Notes under the pieces: model-generated
The model's database searches: none
What the model was told of the DNA's origin: nothing
What the model saw: the letters and a program-made list of their open reading frames with translations, nothing else
Program-made: the position numbers and the translations under genes
Assembly: GCA_031259195.1 (NCBI GenBank)
Contig: JAIRLR010000148.1
Coordinates: 1-5,284 of the forward strand
Source: Streptococcaceae bacterium
Lineage (GTDB): Bacteria > Bacillota > Bacilli > Lactobacillales > Streptococcaceae
DNA length: 5,284 bases
Direction of reading: 5' to 3'
Shown here: positions 1 to 4,793 of the stretch, in pieces
Numbering within the stretch: the stretch's first letter is position 1
Layout: each line of letters begins with the position of its first letter

Positions 1-163
1 AAGTAGCACGGTAATTGAGGTTTTTATTTTTGGAACAAAGTTTCGTTGTGTATAGAGAAAAGTAAGTACCAAGTATAAGGTACGCGAAACAAGCGGAAAG
101 TAAATGCTGTCGCCCTGTAGGGAACCCGACAGGTCTTTTAACGAAAAAGTGTGGAAAAAGAGC
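1..163. mobile_element. Outer end of an insertion sequence, probably ISL3 family (partial, runs off the left edge)
   Basis: Read on the minus strand inward from 163, the segment begins GGCTCTTTTTCCACACTTT. This resembles the terminal inverted repeats of ISL3-family elements as I remember them (GGcTCTTT...). It abuts the point where rnhB is broken. No frame through it gives a recognisable transposase, so it would be the non-coding terminal part of the element, with the transposase outside the window. It contains an inverted repeat at 107-132 (CTGTCG/CGACAG enclosing CCCTGTAGGG) and a smaller one near 67-82 (GTACC/GGTAC). ISL3 elements usually duplicate 8 bp, so 164-171 (AAAATCAT) would be the duplication if 163 is the true end. 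The family is inferred from the end sequence alone, without a transposase or the other end. Confidence 0.4.
107..132. repeat. Inverted repeat (hairpin) inside the putative IS end
   Basis: CTGTCG at 107-112 pairs with CGACAG at 127-132, and the interval contains the palindrome CCCTGTAGGG. No T-run follows on either strand, so it is not a classical terminator. Stem-loops near insertion-sequence ends often limit read-through transcription into the transposase. That role is inferred; only the symmetry is seen. Confidence 0.45.
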
Positions 164-200
164 CAAAATCATTCATCATTGTGAGATCTTGGACAGGTTC
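164..200. mobile_element. Junction segment, possibly the end of a second (IS5-like) element
   Basis: This stretch lies between the putative ISL3-type end and the last codons that match RNase HII. On the minus strand it starts GAACCTGTCCAAGATCTCAC directly after TAA (203-201). The start AGAACCTGT resembles AGAGCCTGTTAA at 1216-1228 and 4309-4319 in this window. Some IS5-family subgroups have ends of the GAxCCTGT sort and duplicate TNA, which would fit TAA here. The reading would be an element inserted in rnhB and later entered by the ISL3-like element. No transposase is visible, and the segment could equally be scrambled rnhB or unrelated DNA. Confidence 0.2.
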
Positions 201-291
201 TTATAAACTCCGATATATGCGGATCTTCTATACTACGAACATGCGATAAAATAGCTTTAATCTCATTAATAGTTTTTAAACCATTTTTCAT
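169..291 (-). pseudogene. rnhB: rnhB 5' fragment (ribonuclease HII), disrupted after about 30 codons
   Basis: The frame starts at ATG 291-289, overlapping the rbgA stop as ATGA, with GGAGGAGAT upstream. It encodes 40 residues. Residues 7-29 (TINEIKAILSHVRSIEDPHISEF) match the N-terminal region of Firmicute RNase HII, compared from memory with B. subtilis RnhB (TVKDIKDRLQEVKDAQDPFIAQ). After about residue 30 the expected basic DxRKxVQ stretch is absent, and the frame ends RTCPRSHNDE-stop. The whole catalytic domain, including the GVDEVGRG motif, is missing, against a family length of about 250 residues. RNase HII removes ribonucleotides from DNA. rbgA-rnhB is a conserved pair in Firmicutes, which supports the assignment. 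The break coincides with sequences that look like insertion-element ends. The fragment cannot be catalytically active; the rest may lie beyond the insertion. Confidence 0.75.
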
Positions 292-1145
292 ATATTTAAA
301 TCTCCTCCAATTAAATCCAAAGTATACGGGCCCAACTTTCCTACACGGATTTCTTGAATAATCATCAGACTCGCTCGCTCATAGTCATCTTTAAATCCAC
401 GCTTTTGCGAAATTAATAACAATAAATCAACTGTTGATAAAGACAGATCATTATCTGTCAAAGAATAGCGCTCCATAACACGCTTAGGAAAATGATTAAC
501 AAAAAATGCTAAACCGAACAGCGCAATATCATCTGCATCTAAAAGTTGATCCTTAATTGCCCCAGTTAATGCCAACTTTTTTCCAACTTCCTCATCTTCA
601 AACTTCGGCCAAAGAATCCCCGGAGTATCTAATAACTTCAAGTCAGAGTTCAAACGGATCCACTGTTGACCTTTAGTTACTCCGGGTTTATTCCCCACCT
701 GAGCTTTTTTCTGACCAACTAATCGATTCATCAGCGTCGACTTCCCAACATTAGGAATGCCAATGATCATCGCACGTATCGCTTGCGGCTTTAAACCACG
801 AGCCTCGTTACGCTTTAGCTTTTCCTTTAAAACAACTTTACTCTCAGAAATAATCTTCTTCACACTTGTATTTTGCTTAGCATTAATGGTGAGCGAATCA
901 TATCCTTGCTCTTTAAAATGTCCACGCCACTTTTTTAATTGCACGCAATCTCCTAAATCGCTTTTATTAATTAAAAGCAATCGCGGCTTTTGCTGTAAGA
1001 TCTTATCCAGCATAGGATTCCGACTGGAAATAGGCAATCTGGCATCAAGCATCTCGTAAACAATATCCACAAATTTTAGCTTTTCTTGTATCTTCACTCG
1101 TGCCTTCGCCATATGACCAGGAAACCACTGAATATTAACGCTCAT
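288..1145 (-). CDS. rbgA: Ribosome biogenesis GTPase RbgA (YlqF)
   Basis: RbgA is a circularly permuted GTPase that acts late in 50S subunit assembly in Gram-positive bacteria. The permuted motif order is clear: G4 NKSD (residues 60-63), G5-like NAK (88-90), P-loop GIPNVGKST (129-137), G2 Thr157 in PGVTKG, and G3 DTPG (173-176). The N-terminal WFPGHMAKAR (7-16) carries the His (His11) that corresponds to catalytic His9 of B. subtilis RbgA. A C-terminal domain of about 100 residues completes the protein at 285 residues, close to the usual ~280. I chose the ATG at 1145: AAGGAG lies seven bases upstream, and the protein then begins MSVNIQWFPGHMAKAR, like other family members. The upstream in-frame ATG at 1172 would add nine residues and place the Shine-Dalgarno inside the gene. 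The stop overlaps the rnhB start. A weak promoter candidate (TTTTTA-17-TAAAAA) lies at 1175-1203. Sequence quality looks intact. Confidence 0.95.
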   Translation of the reverse strand: MSVNIQWFPGHMAKARVKIQEKLKFVDIVYEMLDARLPISSRNPMLDKILQQKPRLLLINKSDLGDCVQLKKWRGHFKEQGYDSLTINAKQNTSVKKIISESKVVLKEKLKRNEARGLKPQAIRAMIIGIPNVGKSTLMNRLVGQKKAQVGNKPGVTKGQQWIRLNSDLKLLDTPGILWPKFEDEEVGKKLALTGAIKDQLLDADDIALFGLAFFVNHFPKRVMERYSLTDNDLSLSTVDLLLLISQKRGFKDDYERASLMIIQEIRVGKLGPYTLDLIGGDLNI

Positions 1146-1212
1146 CTCTAAACTCCTTAAAATTTTAATCATTATTTTTATGCTATGATCAAACTATTAA
1201 AAATTTAAATCA

Positions 1213-1238
1213 TCTTAGAGCCTGTTAAGAAGAGCTAC
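1213..1238 (+). repeat. Dispersed 26-nt repeat, copy 1
   Basis: TCTTAGAGCCTGTTAA, four variable bases (GAAG), then AGCTAC. The same 16 + 4 + 6 layout recurs in the same orientation at 4304-4329, with only the four middle bases differing (CTTT). This copy lies between rbgA and the oppA-like gene. TTA followed by GAGCCTGTTAA looks like a target duplication plus the end of an insertion element, but no partner end or transposase is nearby, so it may be a solo remnant. Confidence 0.5.
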
Positions 1239-1278
1239 AAAATAAACAAGTTAGCAAACGGGAATTTAAATTTTTTTC

Positions 1279-3273
1279 TTATTCCACTTTATCAAGCACT
1301 TTGCTTTTAACAAATCTTTTTTCAAAATTTTTCTGTGCTTCTTCATATTGTTTTGTTGTAACGATATCATCTTGCAGTTCTATATATTTCCATCTTGGAT
1401 ATTTTAAATTAGCAAAACTACCACATCCAGTTGGAGAGAATGACCAACTAAATGGCTTTATTTTCAACATACAAGGAAAAATTTCACGTTTTACAGGTAC
1501 AATATATGCATTATCCAGCAGACAAGCCTCTGCTTCAGCCATCGCCGTATATCTGTCTCCTTGTTTATCAAGCGTTCTAATATTATCCGCTTTATTTAAC
1601 AGTTTATCATATTTATCTAAATCTATAGCTTTAACAATTTCCCTATCGCTATTTGTATATATCTCTTTATCAGGAGTTGATAGACCAAATATATGAAGCA
1701 TACCACCTTTACTTGGACTAAATATATCTAAATAAGAGAAAGGATCACGATAATCAGGAGCATAGCCAGCAAAATAACCAAAATCATAATCTATATCTTG
1801 CGATGATTCTGCATTATAAGTTACAGTGAGCATCTTTTCTTTACTTATTGCATGGATATCATAAATAACATTATCTGAACCCAAAGCATCTTCAATTGAC
1901 TGCTTTAAGGATTTACAAATCTTCATTCTACTTAGATCATTTTCAACTTCTACCGTATCTAAGTGAATCGGGAACTTGACACCCTTAGCTCTTAGCTCAT
2001 CCTTTGCTTTGGCAAAATACTGTCTTGCAAGCTCTGCATTATACGAAGTATTATTTCCATCTTTAGTAAAATTGACCTTTTGCCAATCAGGATTTAAAGC
2101 ATTCATTTTTTCTTGTAAAAGAGTACCATAACTTTTACTATCCACGTTTACAAAGTTTGGTGGAACTAGTGAATGTCTAACACATAAAGCTCCAGCATAT
2201 TCTCCTACACTTTGAGAATTTATTTTTGCAAGATTAAGCGAGAAGAAAACAGCTTTGCGGAAGTTTAAATTCATTATAGCTTTATGTGTACTCTCTTTAT
2301 CTTTGTTTGGAGTCGTATATTTATAAGACTGACGATTAAAGTTAAACACTCCATAATAAGTTCCTGCATTTTCACTCATATAACAAATCTTATCTTTATT
2401 TTTCTTAAGTATTTTTTTATACGAAGCATCGGTTGCTTTCAAAATCGCTGCATAAAAGTTTTCCTCCGCAAATTCTCTATACTGCTGAGTAGGATCAGAA
2501 TCACTATCGTAAGTTAAATTAACATTTTTTACATAAACATTTTTCTTATCATGATACGCATCATTTGCTTTCATACTAATAACAGATTTTGAAGTATAGT
2601 TCGTTAAAATATAAGGTCCATTATAAAGAATCGAATCCGCCGCTACCTTACCAAAACTTTTCCCTTTGGCTTTTAAAAATTTGGCATTAACTGGGCAAAA
2701 GACAGATAAAGTAAGTTTTGAATTCCAATAAGGTTCAGGTTCTTTTAACGTATATGTCAGCGTACCTTTTTTATCATCTGCCTCAACTCCTACATAAGAA
2801 AAGTCCTTAACTTCACCTTTAATATATTCATCTAATCCTTTGATAGAATTTTGGATAATAAACAAATACTGCGATTTTGAATCTGCGGCATATTTTAGTG
2901 CCGCTGTCCAATCAGAAGGTTTAACTTTATCATACTCACTACCATCTGCCTGAATCCATTTAACACCCTTGCGAATTTGATAAGTATAAATCAGATTATC
3001 TTGAGAAACCTTCCAAGACTTCGCCATCGCTCCTCTGATATTTCCATCCCGATCATATCCAAGCAATCCTTCGACAAAGTTATCATACTGAGTGCTATCA
3101 ATCATAAGAAAACTAACTAAGTAATCAAAAGAACTTGGCTCATGATGGTAAAAATAATTTATTGTTTCATTGTTATGACCTGAACTTAAATCTTTTTTTA
3201 AATTACAGCTACTTAAAAAAACTAAAAGGACTGTGCTTGTTAAAAATGCCCATAAAAAACGCTTTTTATTCAA
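1279..3273 (-). CDS. Oligopeptide ABC transporter substrate-binding lipoprotein (OppA/AmiA/AliA type)
   Basis: Extracellular peptide-binding lipoprotein of the SBP_bac_5 family that delivers oligopeptides to an Opp/Ami-type ABC importer. A lipoprotein signal peptide is present: basic NKKR, a hydrophobic core, and the lipobox LSSC with Cys23 as lipid anchor. Family blocks follow: NFVEGLLGYDRDGNIRGAMA (about 65-84), then IRKGVKW with DGSEY (about 100-113). EPEPYWNSKLTLSVFCPVNA and LYNGPYIL follow further on. The match to streptococcal AmiA/AliA is block by block, including the C-terminal D-x-V-T-x-x-Y-E-x-A stretch and Lys-rich tail. The 664-residue length suits that subfamily, which is longer than classical OppA. 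I chose the TTG at 3273 because GAGGAGG lies six bases upstream. A TTG at 3288 overlaps that same Shine-Dalgarno, so it is unlikely to be used. No permease or ATPase genes adjoin, so it is an orphan binding protein. TATAAT at 3290-3295 sits very close to the ribosome binding site and may be fortuitous. No clear terminator follows. Confidence 0.93.
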   Translation of the reverse strand: MNKKRFLWAFLTSTVLLVFLSSCNLKKDLSSGHNNETINYFYHHEPSSFDYLVSFLMIDSTQYDNFVEGLLGYDRDGNIRGAMAKSWKVSQDNLIYTYQIRKGVKWIQADGSEYDKVKPSDWTAALKYAADSKSQYLFIIQNSIKGLDEYIKGEVKDFSYVGVEADDKKGTLTYTLKEPEPYWNSKLTLSVFCPVNAKFLKAKGKSFGKVAADSILYNGPYILTNYTSKSVISMKANDAYHDKKNVYVKNVNLTYDSDSDPTQQYREFAEENFYAAILKATDASYKKILKKNKDKICYMSENAGTYYGVFNFNRQSYKYTTPNKDKESTHKAIMNLNFRKAVFFSLNLAKINSQSVGEYAGALCVRHSLVPPNFVNVDSKSYGTLLQEKMNALNPDWQKVNFTKDGNNTSYNAELARQYFAKAKDELRAKGVKFPIHLDTVEVENDLSRMKICKSLKQSIEDALGSDNVIYDIHAISKEKMLTVTYNAESSQDIDYDFGYFAGYAPDYRDPFSYLDIFSPSKGGMLHIFGLSTPDKEIYTNSDREIVKAIDLDKYDKLLNKADNIRTLDKQGDRYTAMAEAEACLLDNAYIVPVKREIFPCMLKIKPFSWSFSPTGCGSFANLKYPRWKYIELQDDIVTTKQYEEAQKNFEKRFVKSKVLDKVE

Positions 3274-3359
3274 AAAAATCCTCCTCAAAATTATACCTAA
3301 TTAAAATACCTTTAATTTTTTTAAAAACACTAACAAATAATAAAGCATAATAACAATAT

Positions 3360-3393
3360 AAAGTGAAAAGACTCACGATAAACGAGTAACTTT
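3360..3393 (-). terminator. Weak intrinsic terminator after thiT
   Basis: On the minus strand, starting within the thiT stop codon, AAAG (3393-3390) pairs with CTTT (3370-3367), and inside it ACTC (3387-3384) pairs with GAGT (3374-3371). There is a two-base bulge on the 5' side and a loop of about nine bases. TTTTCACTTT follows the stem. The helix is short and the T-run is broken by CA, so termination may be partial. Some transcripts could then continue into the oligopeptide-binding gene, about 100 bp downstream. Confidence 0.35.
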
Positions 3394-3940
3394 AACTGCG
3401 AATCAAAAATTCTGCCTTTTTCACAACAAAAAGCAAAATAATGCTTAACATCACTGCATTCAATAAACAGCTAATACCGTTCGTCAACAAACTATAAAGC
3501 CAAGGACTAACACTTTTTGGGGCATAGCTTCCCCAAAAAAGAGCTCCCGCAATAAAATGCCAAAACCATCGCGCCAAAGCTCCTGTAAACGATGCTAAAA
3601 AAATCCAAAAAGTAAACTGCCGTTTGATTTTTATTTGAAAGGAGAAGATTCCCACAAGAGCGCTAAAAGCAAACGCAACTGGATAATCTATCAATACTTG
3701 TACAACCGTTAAAAACGCTGCTTTGCCCGTTAAAATAGACAGCAGCCCACAAATGGCGCCTGCCAACATTGCCGGAAGCACTCCCTTACGCACAGCTAAA
3801 ATCGCAACCGGAATAAAACCAAGTGACAGATCAAGCGCTGCATGAAACAACTGCAAAGGAATATAAGACAAAGCTAAAGCTACTGCACTTACCATTGCAA
3901 CTTCTAAATAAACTACCAATTTTTGTTTTTTATCTGACAT
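3392..3940 (-). CDS. thiT: Thiamin ECF transporter S component ThiT (YuaJ)
   Basis: Membrane protein that binds thiamin and pairs with the shared ECF module (EcfT plus two ATPases, encoded elsewhere) for import. It has 182 residues, the usual length, with about six hydrophobic segments. Family landmarks include SYIPLQL (25-31), DLSLGFIPVAILAVRKG (37-53), LTGKAAFLTVVQVLIDYPVAF (70-90), ARWFWHFIAGALFWGSYAP (123-141), SPWLYSLLTNG (145-155). His128, Trp136, Tyr149 and Asn154 appear to correspond to thiamin-binding-site residues His125, Trp133, Tyr146 and Asn151 of L. lactis ThiT, from memory. Where that protein has the Glu84-Tyr85 pair, this one has Asp85-Tyr86, an oddity noted separately. The ATG at 3940 has GGGAGG ten bases upstream, and that Shine-Dalgarno lies in a hairpin under TPP-riboswitch control. 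The riboswitch supports the thiamin assignment independently. The gene is followed by a weak terminator and appears monocistronic. Confidence 0.93.
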   Translation of the reverse strand: MSDKKQKLVVYLEVAMVSAVALALSYIPLQLFHAALDLSLGFIPVAILAVRKGVLPAMLAGAICGLLSILTGKAAFLTVVQVLIDYPVAFAFSALVGIFSFQIKIKRQFTFWIFLASFTGALARWFWHFIAGALFWGSYAPKSVSPWLYSLLTNGISCLLNAVMLSIILLFVVKKAEFLIRS

Positions 3941-3948
3941 TAGTAAAA

Positions 3949-3978
3949 TTCCTCCCTATGACTAGTCACAAAGAAGAA
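3949..3978 (-). promoter_or_regulatory. Shine-Dalgarno-sequestering hairpin (expression platform of the thiT TPP riboswitch)
   Basis: On the minus strand TTCTTCTTTGTGA (3978-3966) pairs with TCATAGGGAGGAA (3961-3949) across the four-base loop CTAG. That gives 13 contiguous pairs, four of them G-U. The 3' arm contains the whole thiT ribosome binding site GGGAGG. No T-run follows, so control would be of translation, not termination. The 5' arm segment TTCTTTGTG (3975-3967) can alternatively pair over nine positions with CACAAGGGG (4082-4074), the 5' strand of aptamer helices P1 and P2. TPP binding would occupy that strand and leave the hairpin free to hide the ribosome binding site, giving an OFF switch. 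The pairings are read from the sequence; the mechanism is inferred. Confidence 0.7.
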
Positions 3979-3993
3979 GCCTATTATCCTGTA

Positions 3994-4082
3994 CACATCT
4001 CTACGCTCCGTACTAACGAGATCAGGTTATAAGGGACCTGTTAACAGGTTCTAAACGGTCTTCAGCAAAAGCTCCCCTTGTG
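3994..4082 (-). ncRNA. TPP riboswitch aptamer (thi box) upstream of thiT
   Basis: The minus strand carries the thi-box landmarks in order. CACA-AGGGGAGC (from 4082) is followed by GCTGAAGA (compare CUGAGA), CCCTTATAACCTGATCT (compare the ACCUGAUCU core) and GCGTAGAGA (compare GCGUAGGGA). The 3' end is TGTG (3997-3994). P1 is CACA/TGTG. P2 is AGGGGA with TCCCTT. P3 is very short around a TTTT loop. The optional P3a is ACCTG-TTAA-CAGGT (within 4035-4049). P4 is CTC/GAG around TTAGTA. Thiamin pyrophosphate binding would stabilise P1/P2 and shut off the downstream thiamin transporter gene. The extra A in CTGAAGA departs from the usual motif. The gene immediately downstream is thiT, a typical target. 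Confidence 0.9.
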
Positions 4083-4086
4083 AAAA

Positions 4087-4114
4087 ATTATCTATATTTA
4101 GTTACATTGTTACA
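4087..4114 (-). promoter_or_regulatory. Candidate thiT promoter
   Basis: On the minus strand TGTAAC (4114-4109) and GATAAT (4092-4087) are 16 bp apart. An overlapping alternative -10, TATAGA (4096-4091), would place the start near 4084, just upstream of aptamer helix P1, which fits the riboswitch better. Neither has a good -35 box. The location is supported mainly by the riboswitch beginning right after it. Confidence 0.35.
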
Positions 4115-4303
4115 TGCCATGACTTTTATTTAACATCATATGCAAGATATGTAAGCAAATCAATCGAAGATTTTTGCTCCAAGTCCCTCGCACTCCATAA
4201 AGCATCCTCTTTCTGCATAGATCAGAATACTAAATTTATTTCGCTTTAAAGTAGCAAGTGTTAAACAAATAACGACTCCTTCTTCAAAAAAAGACTTCAA
4301 CTT

Positions 4304-4329
4304 TCTTAGAGCCTGTTAACTTTAGCTAC
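4304..4329 (+). repeat. Dispersed 26-nt repeat, copy 2
   Basis: Same layout and orientation as the copy at 1213-1238: TCTTAGAGCCTGTTAA, then CTTT, then AGCTAC, so 22 of 26 positions agree and all differences fall in the four middle bases. Read on the minus strand, both copies end an open stretch as ...NRL-stop, as expected if a transposase stop overlaps an element end, but the open stretches are too short to prove this. Confidence 0.5.
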
Positions 4330-4414
4330 TGCGCCAGAGACCTCCTTTTCTACTTCAACCTTGCTTGCTTAAATTTTAATTTCCCATAACAAATTTTTTT
4401 CAAATTTATCTTCC

Positions 4415-4436
4415 TTGCAATACATTTGTAATGCAA
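4415..4436. promoter_or_regulatory. 22-bp near-perfect palindrome, possible operator
   Basis: TTGCAATACA and TGTAATGCAA flank a central TT; the two ten-base arms pair at nine of ten positions. The core TACATTTGTA fits the TACAnnTGTA pattern bound by CopY/BlaI-type repressors. No copper or beta-lactam gene lies nearby, so the regulator and target are unknown. It lies about 72 bp upstream of the best candidate gnd promoter. Confidence 0.3.
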
Positions 4437-4507
4437 AAATCGTTACCACAATCTTGATTATCAATAACTTTTTATTTCTACAAATAAAAATTAAGTAAAA
4501 ATCTTCA

Positions 4508-4536
4508 TTCACAAACAACAAAATATAAATTATAAT
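4508..4536 (+). promoter_or_regulatory. Promoter candidate upstream of gnd (distal)
   Basis: TTCACA (4508-4513), a 17-bp spacer, then a perfect TATAAT (4531-4536): one mismatch to the sigma-A consensus at -35 and none at -10. Transcription would start near 4543. If it drives gnd, the leader is about 250 nt. It is the best-matching promoter I see in the window, though AT-rich DNA produces such matches by chance. Confidence 0.5.
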
Positions 4537-4635
4537 AGCCACGTAAAGAATTTGAAACTACATATTTATTTCTCGCTAAATTATGATAGGCTATACATAT
4601 ATTTTTTTAATGTTTCTTTTAGATATGAAATTGAT

Positions 4636-4665
4636 TTGACCAAAGTTGTTAATCTAAATTAAAAT
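4636..4665 (+). promoter_or_regulatory. Promoter candidate upstream of gnd (proximal)
   Basis: TTGACC (4636-4641), an 18-bp spacer, then TAAAAT (4660-4665). Transcription would start near 4672, giving a leader of about 120 nt before gnd. It has a good -35 box and an acceptable -10 box. It may act with, or instead of, the distal candidate. Confidence 0.35.
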
Positions 4666-4793
4666 TTTCTGAATTTATTCCAAAATAAAAGCATTTTATT
4701 TAGTGTTTTTATCCCATGCCACTTTAAATTAACCCCTTTTTTCACATCATGATCTAAAAGTTTCACTTTGTTTTATTTCAAGGAGGAAACTGA

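Larger units (their letters stand above)
4115..4507. other. Gene-poor AT-rich intergenic region between thiT and gnd (left part)
   Basis: I see no convincing gene here on either strand. It contains one copy of the dispersed 26-nt repeat (4304-4329), a 22-bp palindrome (4415-4436) and the short perfect palindrome TTGATTATCAA (4454-4464). On the minus strand a 30-codon frame (4218-4126, MQKEDALWSARDLEQ...) has a protein-like composition but no ribosome binding site. A longer gene-like stretch is not open. The region may hold decayed genes, but nothing recognisable remains. Confidence 0.5.

Noticed and set aside
757..1059. Plus-strand open frame opposite rbgA; similar frames opposite the peptide-binding gene (1301-1696, 2284-2517, 3135-3350), thiT (3823-4032) and gnd (4778-4981, minus)
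   Set aside because: All lie antisense to well-identified genes, have no ribosome binding sites or family features, and reflect AT-rich coding sequence on the other strand.
1146..1172. Upstream ATG at 1172 as the RbgA start
   Set aside because: It has no good ribosome binding site, and the AAGGAG that serves ATG 1145 would fall inside the gene. The family N-terminus begins just before IQWFPGHMAKAR.
1239..1278. Intrinsic terminator after the peptide-binding gene
   Set aside because: The AAATTTAAATTC stretch is self-complementary, but there is no GC-containing stem followed by a T-run on the minus strand.
3274..3288. TTG at 3288 as the start of the oligopeptide-binding protein (adds five residues)
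   Set aside because: That TTG overlaps the GAGGAGG ribosome binding site, which is ideally spaced for the TTG at 3273; the protein from 3273 has a standard lipoprotein signal peptide.
1215..4053. A composite transposon bounded by TTAGAGCCTGTTAA (1215) and GTTAACAGGTTCTAA (4039-4053), carrying the peptide-binding gene and thiT
   Set aside because: The right boundary would fall inside the TPP aptamer, which is intact on both sides and matched to thiT, so an insertion boundary there is implausible.
4126..4218. 30-codon minus-strand frame beginning MQKEDALWSARDLEQ
   Set aside because: The composition is protein-like, but there is no ribosome binding site, no recognised family, and the length is within chance expectation. 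It might be a gene relic; conservation would be needed to call it.
4307..4366. Minus-strand open stretch ending EKEVSGAVAKVNRL-stop as a transposase C-terminus
   Set aside because: Only about 20 codons are open and no start or transposase motif is visible. The likeness to the frame at repeat copy 1 is limited to the repeat itself.
4454..4464. TTGATTATCAA as a Fur/PerR-type box
   Set aside because: It is a short palindrome in very AT-rich DNA and matches only part of a Fur-type 7-1-7 site.
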